Assembly: GCF_041154505.1 (NCBI RefSeq)
Contig: NZ_AP028672.1
Span: 4,690,501 to 4,754,500 of the forward strand
Source: Acidovorax sp. A79
GTDB taxonomy: Bacteria; Pseudomonadota; Gammaproteobacteria; Burkholderiales; Burkholderiaceae_C
Direction: 5' to 3'
DNA: 64,000 nt
This document shows positions 35,618-45,371 of the stretch, piece by piece. Position 1 is the first letter of the stretch. Every line of letters starts with the position of its first letter. The translations under genes were made by a program, and so were the position numbers. Below the pieces are notes generated by a model. That model worked only from the letters and a program-made list of their open reading frames with translations, was not told the origin of the DNA and did not search any database.

Positions 35618-36562
35618 TCAGGGTTGTGGAAGGCTGGCGGGGTCCGCGCCCCGTGCGCCGCCCGCGCGCAGGCGCTGGGCAATCGCGTCGCCCAGCGCTT
35701 CGGCCTGCGCCAGTGTGCCGACGGGGGCGCTGGCCTGCGCGCGCACCAGCGGGGCCTGGCCGTCCGGGTCGCCCCAGGCGGCATCGAGCTGCAGCACGCC
35801 GGCGGCCAGCGTGCCGTGCGCCGCCAGCGGCATCGAGCAGCTGCCGCCCATGGCGCGGCTCACGGCGCGCTCGGCGGCCACGGTCAGCCAGGTGGGCTGG
35901 TGGGCCAGCGGCGCCAGCGCGTCGATCAGGTCTTGCCGGTCGCTGCGCACCTCGATGCCCAGCGCGCCCTGGCCCGCCGCAGGCAGCATGGCCGTGGGCT
36001 CGAACGTGGCGCGGATGCGGGAGGCGAGCCCCAGGCGTTTCAGGCCCGCCGCCGCCAGCACGATGGCGTCGTACTGGCCTTCATCGAGCTTGCGCAGGCG
36101 CGTGTCCAGGTTGCCGCGCAGCGGCTCGATCCTCAGGTCGGGCCGCAGGGCCTGCAGCAGCACCTGGCGGCGCAGGCTGGAGGTGCCCACCACCGCGCCC
36201 TGGGGCAGGGCATCAATGTTCGGGTAGTTGGGCGAGACAAACGCATCGCGCGGGTCTTCGCGCTCCATCACGCAGGCCAGGGCAAAACCCTCGGGCAGTT
36301 CCATGGGCACATCCTTGAGCGAGTGCACGGCGATGTGCGCGCGGCCTTCTTCCAGCGCCACCTCCAGCTCTTTCACGAACAGACCCTTGCCGCCCACCTT
36401 GCTCAGCGACCGGTCCAGGATCTGGTCGCCCTTGGTCGTCATGCCCAGCAGCTCCACCGTGTGGCCCCGTGCGCGCAAAAGGGCCTGTACATGCTCGGCC
36501 TGCCACAGGGCGAGACGGCTTTCGCGCGTGGCAATGACGATGGTGAGGGGTGTCTGGGGCAT
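35618..36562 (-). CDS. hemC: Porphobilinogen deaminase (hydroxymethylbilane synthase)
   Basis: 314-residue enzyme that joins four porphobilinogens. Standard blocks are [91 protein letters not shown] and [20 protein letters not shown], where the Cys carries the dipyrromethane cofactor. The ATG at 36562 is preferred; an in-frame TTG at 36568 is possible. It opens the hemCDXY operon and is divergent from ppc, an order well conserved in Burkholderiales. Confidence 0.96.
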   Translation of the reverse strand: MPQTPLTIVIATRESRLALWQAEHVQALLRARGHTVELLGMTTKGDQILDRSLSKVGGKGLFVKELEVALEEGRAHIAVHSLKDVPMELPEGFALACVMEREDPRDAFVSPNYPNIDALPQGAVVGTSSLRRQVLLQALRPDLRIEPLRGNLDTRLRKLDEGQYDAIVLAAAGLKRLGLASRIRATFEPTAMLPAAGQGALGIEVRSDRQDLIDALAPLAHQPTWLTVAAERAVSRAMGGSCSMPLAAHGTLAAGVLQLDAAWGDPDGQAPLVRAQASAPVGTLAQAEALGDAIAQRLRAGGARGADPASLPQP

Positions 36563-36700
36563 GCTCAAGTTCGTAACCTGTTTGTAATCATTCAGGGGCG
36601 GGCGATGCTAGCATGCGCCCGCACTGGGGCTGGTGCGGCCCGGGGGCATGCCGGGCGGACGGCGCCGGCGATCCCCCCATCCCATTCCGGAGACCACCGC

Positions 36701-39490
36701 ATGAAACGATCCGACAAGGACCAGCCCCTGATTGACGACATCCGCCTGCTCGGCCGCATTCTGGGCGACGTGATCCGGGAGCAGGAGGGCGTGGCCGCGT
36801 ATGAGCTGGTGGAGCAGGTGCGCAAGCTGTCGGTGGCGTTCCGCCGCGATGCCGATCAGGAGGCCGACCGCGCGCTCAAGAAGCTGCTCAAGTCGCTCTC
36901 GGGCGACCAGACGGTGAGCGTGATCCGCGCCTTCACCTACTTCAGCCACCTGGCCAACCTGGCCGAAGACCGCCACCACATCCGCCGCCGCGCCGTGCAC
37001 GAGCGCGCGGGGGACACGCAGGAGGGCAGCATCGAGGTGGCCCTGTCGCGCCTGCGCTGGGCGGGTATCGCTCCCAAGACGATTTCGCAGACGCTGGCGG
37101 GCAGCTACGTGGCCCCGGTGCTCACGGCCCACCCCACCGAAGTGCAGCGCAAGAGCATTCTGGATGCCGAGCGCGACATTGCCCAGTTGCTGGCCGTGCG
37201 CGACGACATCCAGGTGCGTGCCCAGCTGTACAACAGCGCCAAGGACGCGCTCACCCCGCGCGAACTGGCCGCCAACGAAGCCCTGCTGCGCGCCCGTGTG
37301 GCCCAGCTGTGGCAGACGCGCCTCTTGCGCTACAGCAAGCTCACCGTGGCCGACGAGATCGAAAACGCGCTCTCTTATTACGAGGCCACCTTCCTGCGCG
37401 AGATCCCCAAGATCTACGCCGACCTGGAGAACGAGCTGGGCCAGTACCCCGTGCACAGCTTTCTGCGCATGGGCCAGTGGATCGGCGGCGACCGCGACGG
37501 CAATCCCAACGTCACCGCGCAGACCCTGAAATATGCACTGGGCCGACAGGCCGAGGTGGCCCTGCGCCACTACCTGACCGAGGTGCACTACCTGGGCGGC
37601 GAGCTGTCGCTGTCGGCGCGCCTGGTGCAGGTGTCCGCCGAGATGGAGGCCCTGGCCCTGCGCTCGCCCGACACCAACGAACACCGCCAGGACGAGCCCT
37701 ACCGCCGCGCGCTCACGGGCATCTACGCCCGCCTGGCGGCCTCGCTCAAGGAACTGACCGGTGGCGAAGCCGCGCGCCATGCGGTGGTGCCGCAGAACCC
37801 CTACGGCAGCGCCGAGGAGTTCCTGGCCGACCTGCGGGTGATCGAAGCCTCGCTGCAATCGCACCATGGCGAGGCCCTGGCGGGCGAACGCCTGCACCCC
37901 CTGATCCGCGCCGTGCAGGTGTTCGGCTTCCACCTGGCCACGGTGGACCTGCGCCAAAGCTCCGACAAGCACGAGGAGGTGGTGGCCGAACTGCTGGCCA
38001 AGGCGCGCATCGAGCCCCACTATGCGGGCTTGCAGGAAGCCGCCAAGCGCGCGCTGCTCATCAAGCTGCTGAACGACGCGCGCCCGCTGCGCGTGGTGGG
38101 CGCTGAGTATTCCGCACACGCAAAGGGCGAACTGGCCATCTTCGAAACCGCCCGCGTGATGCGCGAGCGCTTCGGCCACGAGGCCATCCGCCACTACATC
38201 ATCAGCCACACCGAAACGGTGAGCGATTTGCTCGAAGTGCTGCTCTTGCAGAAGGAAGTGGGCCTGATGAACGGCACGCTCGATGCCGAGTCGCGCAACC
38301 ACCTCATCGTGGTGCCCCTGTTCGAAACCATCGAAGACCTGCGCAATGCCGCGCCCATCATGCGCGAGTTCTATGCGCTGCCCGGCGTGGCAGCACTGGT
38401 GCAGCGCAGCGGCGGCGAGCAGGACATCATGCTCGGCTACAGCGACAGCAACAAGGACGGCGGCATCTTCACCAGCAACTGGGAGCTGTACCGCGCCGAG
38501 ATCGCGCTGGTGGAGCTGTTCGACGAGCTGGCCACCAGCCACGGCATCCAGTTGCGCATGTTCCACGGCCGGGGCGGCACCGTGGGCCGGGGCGGCGGCC
38601 CGAGCTACCAGGCCATCCTGGCGCAACCCCCCGGCACCGTGCGCGGCCAGATCCGCCTTACCGAGCAGGGCGAAGTCATCGCCTCCAAATATGCCAACCC
38701 CGAGATCGGCCGACGCAACCTGGAAACCCTGGTGGCTGCCACGCTCGAAGCCACGCTGCTGCAGCCCACCAAGCCCGCCACCAAGGCGTTCTTGGACGCC
38801 GCCGCGCAGCTCTCGCTGGCCAGCATGGGCAGCTACCGCGCGCTGGTGTACGACACCCCGGGCTTCACTGAATATTTCTTCAATTCCACGCCGATCCGCG
38901 AGATCGCCGAACTGAACATCGGCTCGCGCCCCGCCAGCCGCAAGGCCAGCCAGAAGATCGAAGACCTGCGCGCCATCCCCTGGGGCTTCAGCTGGGGCCA
39001 GTGCCGTTTGACGCTGCCCGGCTGGTACGGCTTTGGCTCGGCGGTCGATGCGTTCGTGAACCTGGAAGGCAAGGACCCCAAGACCCAGCTGGCCCTGCTG
39101 CAGAAGATGTACCGCCAGTGGCCGTTTTTCCGCACGCTGCTGTCCAACATGGACATGGTGCTGGCCAAGAGCGACCTGGCGCTGGCCTCGCGCTACAGCG
39201 AACTCGTGACCGACGCGCGCCTGCGCAAGAAGGTGTTCACCAGCATCGAGGCCGAATGGCACCGCACGGCCGAGGCGCTCACGCGCATCACGGGCGACAA
39301 GCAGCGCCTCACGCACAACGCGGCGCTGGCCCGCTCCATCAAGCACCGCTTTCCGTACATCGACCCGCTGCACCACCTGCAGGTGGAACTGGTGCGCCGC
39401 TGGCGCGCGGGGCAGGGGGATGAGCGGGTGCAGACGGGGATTCACATCTCGATCAACGGGATCGCTGCGGGGCTGCGCAACACGGGCTGA
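36701..39490 (+). CDS. ppc: Phosphoenolpyruvate carboxylase
   Basis: 929-residue anaplerotic enzyme that forms oxaloacetate from phosphoenolpyruvate and bicarbonate. The catalytic His block is [14 protein letters not shown] near residue 145, and the glycine-rich loop is [20 protein letters not shown] near 625, followed by [20 protein letters not shown]. The C-terminus ends in [16 protein letters not shown], the normal end of the family, where Asn-Thr-Gly is important for activity. A CCGGAGA site precedes the ATG at 36701. Composition and length are ordinary. It is divergent from the hem operon. Confidence 0.97.
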   Translation: MKRSDKDQPLIDDIRLLGRILGDVIREQEGVAAYELVEQVRKLSVAFRRDADQEADRALKKLLKSLSGDQTVSVIRAFTYFSHLANLAEDRHHIRRRAVHERAGDTQEGSIEVALSRLRWAGIAPKTISQTLAGSYVAPVLTAHPTEVQRKSILDAERDIAQLLAVRDDIQVRAQLYNSAKDALTPRELAANEALLRARVAQLWQTRLLRYSKLTVADEIENALSYYEATFLREIPKIYADLENELGQYPVHSFLRMGQWIGGDRDGNPNVTAQTLKYALGRQAEVALRHYLTEVHYLGGELSLSARLVQVSAEMEALALRSPDTNEHRQDEPYRRALTGIYARLAASLKELTGGEAARHAVVPQNPYGSAEEFLADLRVIEASLQSHHGEALAGERLHPLIRAVQVFGFHLATVDLRQSSDKHEEVVAELLAKARIEPHYAGLQEAAKRALLIKLLNDARPLRVVGAEYSAHAKGELAIFETARVMRERFGHEAIRHYIISHTETVSDLLEVLLLQKEVGLMNGTLDAESRNHLIVVPLFETIEDLRNAAPIMREFYALPGVAALVQRSGGEQDIMLGYSDSNKDGGIFTSNWELYRAEIALVELFDELATSHGIQLRMFHGRGGTVGRGGGPSYQAILAQPPGTVRGQIRLTEQGEVIASKYANPEIGRRNLETLVAATLEATLLQPTKPATKAFLDAAAQLSLASMGSYRALVYDTPGFTEYFFNSTPIREIAELNIGSRPASRKASQKIEDLRAIPWGFSWGQCRLTLPGWYGFGSAVDAFVNLEGKDPKTQLALLQKMYRQWPFFRTLLSNMDMVLAKSDLALASRYSELVTDARLRKKVFTSIEAEWHRTAEALTRITGDKQRLTHNAALARSIKHRFPYIDPLHHLQVELVRRWRAGQGDERVQTGIHISINGIAAGLRNTG

Positions 39491-39684
39491 GGTCGTCGGC
39501 TTCCCTGGGGGCCGCGGTGGCGCCCTTTGCAAGATGCGGGCAGGCCCGATAGCATGGGCCCAGGGGGGAGAGGACACGCGGGCAGATCGCCGGCCGCCTC
39601 TTCGGACGGGTGCGGGGAATCTGGGGGCTGCCGGGCAGGCTCCAGGCGGCATCCTCGCGGTCGCTTCAGGGTGGGAGGCATGGC

Positions 39685-41808
39685 TTGGGCATTGATCTTG
39701 CGTTCTGGCGGCTGTTACTGTCCCGGCGGCTGGAGGCCGTGGCGAGGGCCGACGCGATGCGTGCCATTCGCGAAGGGCTGCTCTGGGTCCTGCCGTGCCT
39801 GATGGTGTCGGCCGTCCTGCTGGTGCTGTCGGTGCTGGCGCGCATGCTGGGCCTGCCGGCCTCCGTGGCCGACTTGCTGGCGGACCTGCACGGGGAGATC
39901 AGCCGCATCCTGCCGCTGCTGATCACCGCCTCCATCGGCTACATGCTGGCCATCCGCCACCGGTTGCCACGCTTGCCGGTGGCCTTTCTGTGTTTCGTCC
40001 ATGCCGCGCTCGCCGCCTACCTGCTGCGCGGCCATCCGCGGGCGGCGGCCACGCTGGTGCTGTTCATCGCGATTGCCGCCCCGCTTGTCACCGTGCCGCT
40101 GATGGCCTGGCTGATGCGGGTGCGCGGGCTGCGGGTCGCGCGCATGGCCCAGGTCAGCGAGAACGTGGAGGACGCCATGAACATGGTGGTTCCCGGCATC
40201 GCCACCACCGCGCTGCTGGTGGTCGTTCTGGCCTTGCTGCAGCAGTGGGAGGGGCTGGTGCACTGGCGCCTGCCCATCGATGTGGCCAACCCCGATCAGT
40301 CCTATCTCAACGCCGTATTGCTCACGGGCCTGAATTCGCTGCTGTGGTTTTTTGGCATCCACGGCTACCACGCGCTGCAGCCGCTGTTCCAGTCCCTGGA
40401 CCAGGCCGTGGGCTGGAACGCCCAGGCCCTGTTGGCCGATCAGGTGCCGCAGCATCCCCTGAACGCGGGCCTGCTGGGGGCATTTGCCTTCATCGGCGGC
40501 TCGGGCGGAACCTTGTCGCTGGTGCTGGCCGTGCTGTGGCGCGCCCGCAGCCCCGGCCTGCGCCTGCTCGCGCTGGCGAGTCTGCCGATGGCGCTGCTGA
40601 ACGTGAACGAGCTGCTGCTCTTCGGCATCCCGCTGATCCTGAACCTGCGGATGCTGCTGCCGTTCCTGGCCGTGCCCGCCCTCAATGCCTGCCTGGCGCT
40701 GGCGGCCGTGCAGGCGGGCTGGGTGTCCGTGGCCAGCATGCCCATGCCGCTCAATGCGCCGGTCGTCTTCAATGCCTATGTCAGCACCCAGGGCGACTGG
40801 GGCGCGGTGGCCCTGCAGCTGGCGCTGGTGCTGCTCGGCGCCTGCCTGTATGGGCCTGCGGTGCGCTCGCTGGAGCGCCACAACGAAACCACCGTGCACC
40901 TGCCCGGGCTGGACACCACCTTCACCCGCCTGCAGGAGGAGGGAAGCCTCTATGCGCGCGATCCCGTGGTGGTCGCACAACAAGGCCAGGCACGCCGCGA
41001 GGAACTGCTGGCCCAGGTGCGCCGCATGGGGGACTACGAATTCTTCCTGGAGTACCAGCCCCAGGTGTCGCTGCGCACCGGCCGGTGCACGGGCTGCGAG
41101 GCCTTGCTGCGGGCCCGCGATTCCCGGGGCCGCGTCCAGCCCCCCGGGGCGTTCCTGGCCTGGCTGTCCGAGGCGGGCCTGATGAAGGACGTGGACCTGT
41201 GGGTGGCGGCTGCGGCGCTGCGGCAGTACCGGCGCTGGCGCAACGCGGGCTTCGAGCTGCCCATTTCCATCAACATCACGGGCCCCACGCTCATGTCGCA
41301 GGAGCACTGCATCCGTCTGGTGGACCTGATCGCGCCAGCGGCCGGCTGCATCAGCATCGAGCTGACCGAGGATGCCCTGGCCGCGGATGTCTTCGGAATG
41401 CGCAACGCCATCGCCCGTGTGCACGCTGTGGGCGCGAAGGTCTCCATCGACGACTTTGGCACCGGCTACTCATCCCTGAGCTACCTGCATGCCTTCGAGG
41501 TCGATACGATCAAGATCGACCGCAGCTTCGTGCTCGCCAGCGCGCAGGCGCAGGGAGGGCGGGTGCTGGAAGGCCTGCTCAACTTCTGCCAGGGGCTGGG
41601 CTGCGGCATCGTGGTGGAAGGGGTCGAGACCGCCGAGCAGTTGCAACGGCTGCCCCGGACCATGGACCTGGAGGTGCAGGGCTGGTATTTCGGCCGGGCG
41701 GTGCCTGCAGACGAGCTTCCCGCGTTCGTGCAGCAGCGCCTGGACCTCAGTCCCCCAGCAACTCCCCCACCGCCTTCAGATCCTCCACCCGATCGCACAC
41801 CGCCTTGA
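39685..41808 (+). CDS. PTS EIIC-like sugar permease domain fused to EAL phosphodiesterase domain
   Basis: 707-residue membrane protein. Residues about 15-400 form a PTS EIIC domain of the lactose/cellobiose/chitobiose type with roughly ten helices; the sugar-site hallmarks FFGIHGYHAL (near 222), GGSGGTLSL and NVNELLLFGIPLILN (near 307) are kept. There is no EIIA or EIIB. From about 450 an EAL domain follows: YQPQVSLRTGRCTGCEALLR (EAL at 472), SINITGPT, ELTED, SIDDFGTGYSSLSYL, TIKIDRSF and EGVETAEQL, so all metal and catalytic residues look present. It should cleave c-di-GMP, perhaps in response to a sugar. The TTG at 39685 has GGGAGG six bases upstream; ATG at 39757 is an alternative. Its 3' end overlaps the convergent permease gene by 62 bases. 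Confidence 0.9.
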   Translation: MGIDLAFWRLLLSRRLEAVARADAMRAIREGLLWVLPCLMVSAVLLVLSVLARMLGLPASVADLLADLHGEISRILPLLITASIGYMLAIRHRLPRLPVAFLCFVHAALAAYLLRGHPRAAATLVLFIAIAAPLVTVPLMAWLMRVRGLRVARMAQVSENVEDAMNMVVPGIATTALLVVVLALLQQWEGLVHWRLPIDVANPDQSYLNAVLLTGLNSLLWFFGIHGYHALQPLFQSLDQAVGWNAQALLADQVPQHPLNAGLLGAFAFIGGSGGTLSLVLAVLWRARSPGLRLLALASLPMALLNVNELLLFGIPLILNLRMLLPFLAVPALNACLALAAVQAGWVSVASMPMPLNAPVVFNAYVSTQGDWGAVALQLALVLLGACLYGPAVRSLERHNETTVHLPGLDTTFTRLQEEGSLYARDPVVVAQQGQARREELLAQVRRMGDYEFFLEYQPQVSLRTGRCTGCEALLRARDSRGRVQPPGAFLAWLSEAGLMKDVDLWVAAAALRQYRRWRNAGFELPISINITGPTLMSQEHCIRLVDLIAPAAGCISIELTEDALAADVFGMRNAIARVHAVGAKVSIDDFGTGYSSLSYLHAFEVDTIKIDRSFVLASAQAQGGRVLEGLLNFCQGLGCGIVVEGVETAEQLQRLPRTMDLEVQGWYFGRAVPADELPAFVQQRLDLSPPATPPPPSDPPPDRTPP

Positions 41809-43093
41809 CGGCCATCATCACCGGGATGCCCAGCAGCAGGCCCCACAGGCCCCACAGCCAGCCCCAGGCCAGCACGCTGACGAACACGGCCACGGGGCTC
41901 ATGCTGCTGGTGCGGCTGGTGAGCCAGGGCGTGAGCAGGTTGCCCACCAGGGTATGGATGACCAGCGACGCGCCGCCGATGGCCAGCGCCATGTCCAAGG
42001 TGCCGAACTGCAGGAAGGCCACCAGGGCCGATGCGCCGGTGACCAGGGCCGAGCCGATGTAGGGCGCGAGGTTGAGCACCCCGGCCACCACGCCCCACAC
42101 GGCCGCGTTCTCAAGGCCCAGGGCCCAGTAGGCCAGGCCCGTGGCCACGCCCACCAGGGCGCTGGTGAGCACCTGCACCAGCAGGTAGCGCTGGATCTGG
42201 TTGGTGATGTCTTCCAGCACGTGGATGGTGACCTTGCGCCGTTCCAGGCTGGTGCCCGCGATGCGCAGCAGCTTGTTGCGAAACAGGTTGCCGGAGGCCA
42301 GCGCGAAGAAGGTGAGGAAGACCACCACGGTGAGCTGGCCCAGGGCCGACATCAGCCCCATGGTGCCGCTCCACAGGTAGTCGCGGATGTTGAACGGAGG
42401 GCGCTCCACCACCACGCGCTGCACGCCCCGCCGGGTGGGGCTGGCGGCGCTGTTTTCGTTGGCGGCCTGCTCGATCTGCGTGGCGGCCTTCTGCACGGTG
42501 TCGAGCGGGCTGCTGGTGCCTGCGCGCGCCTTGATGCTGTCGCGCACCTTCTTGGCGGCCACGGGCAGCGAGTCGACGAGCTGCGCGGCCCCGTCGCTCA
42601 GCGACCAGGCGGCGCTCGCCAGCCCGAAGACGATGGCGATGAGCAGCACGCCCGCGCCCAGCCAGCGCGGCACGTGGCAGCGCCGCAGGAGCTCGACGGC
42701 GGGCCGCAGCGCCGTGGTGAGCAGCAGGCTGAGCATGATGGGGATGAACACGGCGCTGGCCCAGTGCAGCAGCGCCACGCCGGCAAACAGGGCCAGCAGC
42801 GCGAGCGAGAGGTTGCGCACGTCCACGGGCATGTGGAGCATGAGCGGGCCGGTGAGGGGTGCGGTGGCTGCGGGCGCGCCGCTTGGCAGTTGCGCAGGCG
42901 GTGGGGGGCTGTCTTGGGTTGACCTGGCTTTGGCGGGTGGGGCCGCTTCGGCCGCTTGGGCCGCTGGTGCGGGGCCGTCCGCCACAGGCGCGTGGGGGGG
43001 CAAGGTCGGGGCTGCGTCAGCGGCGGGGCTGTCTGGCTGTGGCGGCTCGGCAGCGGGGGCGGGCGGGGATGCAGGGGTGGGCTCGGTCATCAT
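41747..43093 (-). CDS. AI-2E family transporter
   Basis: 448-residue membrane protein of the AI-2E/TqsA permease family, with about eight helices in the order of that family: LSLALLALFAGVALLHWASA, then FIPIMLSLLLTTALRPAVEL, a long periplasmic insert, and the conserved GVVAGVLNLAPYIGSALVTG and IQRYLLVQVLTSALVGVATG. The N-terminal 75 residues are a Pro/Ala-rich disordered cytoplasmic tail that is not part of the family core. Members export signal molecules or other small solutes; substrate is not predictable. The 3' end overlaps the EAL gene on the other strand. Confidence 0.9.
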   Translation of the reverse strand: MMTEPTPASPPAPAAEPPQPDSPAADAAPTLPPHAPVADGPAPAAQAAEAAPPAKARSTQDSPPPPAQLPSGAPAATAPLTGPLMLHMPVDVRNLSLALLALFAGVALLHWASAVFIPIMLSLLLTTALRPAVELLRRCHVPRWLGAGVLLIAIVFGLASAAWSLSDGAAQLVDSLPVAAKKVRDSIKARAGTSSPLDTVQKAATQIEQAANENSAASPTRRGVQRVVVERPPFNIRDYLWSGTMGLMSALGQLTVVVFLTFFALASGNLFRNKLLRIAGTSLERRKVTIHVLEDITNQIQRYLLVQVLTSALVGVATGLAYWALGLENAAVWGVVAGVLNLAPYIGSALVTGASALVAFLQFGTLDMALAIGGASLVIHTLVGNLLTPWLTSRTSSMSPVAVFVSVLAWGWLWGLWGLLLGIPVMMAVKAVCDRVEDLKAVGELLGD

Positions 43094-43255
43094 GCGCGGA
43101 TTGTGATGGGACTCGGGCCTGCTGGGTTGTAGGTCGGGCTGACATGCAGCGTGTCGGCGGCGGGATGCTGCGGTTCGCACGCTCTGGCGGGTGGTTTGCC
43201 CGGCGACCCGCCAGCGGTGCCTGTGTGGCAGGGTTCGGCGCCCTGCCCGGTGGCA

Positions 43256-44491
43256 TCAGCACAGCGGCAGCGGGCGCTTCTTGTTGAGTGCATCCACCGT
43301 GCCCAGCAGTTGCTGCCAGTAGGTGGGCAGTGACGACCACGAGGCGCCGATGGCCAGATTGGTGGCATAGACCATGCCGGTGTTCAGGCGGGGCCGGTGG
43401 GCGTGCTTCACGGCGGCCTGCATGTCGGTGCAGGTGCTGGCGGTGTGAACCAGCATGGCCTGGGCGGTGTTGTCCTTGGCGTAGACCCAGGTGCTGGCGG
43501 GCTGGGGGTCTGTGGCCTGGTAGGCGGCGGCATTGCCTGCGTAGGTGACCAACGTGTCGGCCACACCCGCATAGGCCGCTACGGGGTAGGTGCCTGGGTT
43601 GCCGATCACGGTGGGCGCGTTGGGCGGCGTGGCGCCTTTGCTCATACCCGAGGCCCGGGCCTTGGCGTAGTTGTAGACGTCCTGAAAGTACGCCAGCCGT
43701 GCGCTGTCGGTGGCCATGCCGTCCAGGAAGAAGCCGTCGAGCTGGTCGGGGTAGAGGCGGATGTAGTTGTCGATGGTGGCCTTCACGTCGGCCACCGAGC
43801 GCGACCCGCCGCTGCCCGAGGTGGCCACGTAGGCGACGACTTTGTTGGCAGTGCCCGCCACGGCCTTGAAGTCTTTGATGGCCGTAAGCAGGTCGTCGTC
43901 AACCTCGGAGTCCGCAGTCAGCACGCCGTCGCTGGCGCTGGCCACGGCGGTGATCTGCACGTCCGGGTAGCTGGCTGCGCCGCTGGTGAGGGTGGCCCAG
44001 GGCGACGAGGTGCCGCTGGCGCTGAAATACGCGGGCACCAGCACCTGCAGGTTTTTGTGGGTGGGGCGCACGTAGTACGTGAGGCTGTCGCCCGCCGTGT
44101 TGGCGCTGCTGGTGGCCGTGGCGCTGACCTGGAAGGTGGCGCTGGGCGGCAGGCTGCTCACGGTGAGCGTGGTGCTGGCCACGCTGGCCACGGTGGTGGG
44201 CGCCACGGGGGAGAAGGTGGCGGCTGCGGAGGGGCTGACAGTAAAGGTGACCACCGTGCCGTTGGGGGCTGCGCCGCCGTTGACGGTAACGTCGGCCGCC
44301 AGCGGCTCGGATGCGCCGGGTTCGAGCACGTTCTCGGTGGGCTGCACGAAATGCAGCGTGACGGGCGCGCTCGCGGGCGGCGGCGGGGCGGCCGTGTTGT
44401 TGTCCTTGTCCGTGGCACCGCCGCAGCCCGCCAGAGCCGCAGTGAGGGCCATCAAGGACGTGAGGCGGTGGGTGCGGGTTGTGGTGAGCAT
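43256..44491 (-). CDS. Spherulin-4-like lipoprotein with Ig-like domain
   Basis: 411-residue exported lipoprotein. The signal peptide ends in the lipobox ALAGC (Cys at about 23). A bacterial Ig-like domain of about 90 residues (LHFVQPTENVLEPGASEPLA ... TATSSANTAGDSLTYYVRP) is followed by a spherulin-4/GH114-like TIM barrel: LQVLVPAYFSASGTSSPWAT, KVVAYVATSGSGGSRSVADV, DGFFLDGMATDSARLAYFQD and VIGNPGTYP. Spherulin-4 relatives are thought to act on galactosamine-type polysaccharides; here the usual acidic DE after FFxD reads DGMATD. The start at 44491 has no strong ribosome-binding site. It may act on exopolysaccharide. Confidence 0.8.
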   Translation of the reverse strand: MLTTTRTHRLTSLMALTAALAGCGGATDKDNNTAAPPPPASAPVTLHFVQPTENVLEPGASEPLAADVTVNGGAAPNGTVVTFTVSPSAAATFSPVAPTTVASVASTTLTVSSLPPSATFQVSATATSSANTAGDSLTYYVRPTHKNLQVLVPAYFSASGTSSPWATLTSGAASYPDVQITAVASASDGVLTADSEVDDDLLTAIKDFKAVAGTANKVVAYVATSGSGGSRSVADVKATIDNYIRLYPDQLDGFFLDGMATDSARLAYFQDVYNYAKARASGMSKGATPPNAPTVIGNPGTYPVAAYAGVADTLVTYAGNAAAYQATDPQPASTWVYAKDNTAQAMLVHTASTCTDMQAAVKHAHRPRLNTGMVYATNLAIGASWSSLPTYWQQLLGTVDALNKKRPLPLC

Positions 44492-44624
44492 GGTCGTGAC
44501 GGAGTGTTGGTATGAATGGGTTGATTGTGAAGGTTCGTGCGGGCGGCTCCAAGGGCTGAAACGGCCGCTTTGACCGGGAAAAACGGCCTTGTTGCGCCGA
44601 TTGCAGCAGGCGGGCGCCAGTACC

Positions 44625-45371
44625 ATGGCCCACATGCCATCCTTCCTTCACCGCATTCCGGCCGCCGCAGCAGCCTTGCTGTGCGCAGCGCTGCTGGTCG
44701 GCTGCGGCACGCTGGACGTGCCGCGTGCCGACAACTACCCCGCCACCGGCCAGAAGAAAGCCCGTGCCGTGCACCACTGGGATGTGCTGGCGGGCGATGT
44801 GGCCGGGCGCGTGGCCGAAAAGATCGCGTCCTGGCCCGAGGGCGAATACCCGTTGTACGTCACGGTGGCGGACAACTCCAGTTTCAACCAGAGCTTTCTC
44901 AAGCTGCTCAAGGTGCACCTGCTGAACCGGGGCGTGGCGGTGTCCACGGTGCCCACGGCGGTGGAGCTGGAGGTGCAGACGCAGCTGGTGCAGCACGGGT
45001 CCGGCTCGCCGCGCGGCCTGCCCGTGCCCATGGCCGGCACCATCATCGGCACTGGCGTGGGCGTGTGGCGCGACTGGGCGGTGCACTATTCCGACCGCAC
45101 CCTGTTGCCGGGTGTGGCCACGGCCCTGGGCGTGGGGGCGGGGGTGGCGCTGGACATGGCCCAGCTCTACACCCAGGGCGCCGCTGCGGGCGGCCCCACG
45201 CGCACGGAGGTGCTGATCACGTCCACGCTCAAATCGCGCGACCGGTACCTGGCTGGCACGGCTGATCTGTACTACATCGAGGGGGCCGACGCGGTGCTGT
45301 ATCAGCCCGAGCGGCCGCCCGCGCCTGCACCGATGACGCCCGTCAAGACCTGGCGGGTGGTGGCGCCATGA
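44625..45371 (+). CDS. Lipoprotein of unknown function, upstream of FlgO-family gene
   Basis: 248-residue exported lipoprotein; the signal peptide reads ALLCAALLVGCG with lipobox LVGC. The body, HHWDVLAGDVAGRVAEKIAS, then PLYVTVADNSSFNQSFLKLL and HLLNRGVAVSTVP, has the pattern of FlgO-like outer-membrane proteins (paired helix, then strand with a conserved polar loop). A hydrophobic segment lies near residue 150-185 (AGTIIGTGVGVWRDW, GVATALGVGAGVALDM). ATGs at 44625 and 44634 both open the frame. The stop overlaps the next start by four bases, so the two lipoproteins are translated together. Confidence 0.75.
   Translation: MAHMPSFLHRIPAAAAALLCAALLVGCGTLDVPRADNYPATGQKKARAVHHWDVLAGDVAGRVAEKIASWPEGEYPLYVTVADNSSFNQSFLKLLKVHLLNRGVAVSTVPTAVELEVQTQLVQHGSGSPRGLPVPMAGTIIGTGVGVWRDWAVHYSDRTLLPGVATALGVGAGVALDMAQLYTQGAAAGGPTRTEVLITSTLKSRDRYLAGTADLYYIEGADAVLYQPERPPAPAPMTPVKTWRVVAP

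Noticed and set aside
35084..36700. N-terminal extension of ppc through the hem genes
   Set aside because: Antisense to hemC and hemD. PEP carboxylase normally starts at [13 protein letters not shown], and a ribosome-binding site precedes 36701.
36608..39652. 1014-codon open frame on the minus strand opposite ppc
   Set aside because: Antisense shadow of ppc; low-complexity composition and no recognisable domain.
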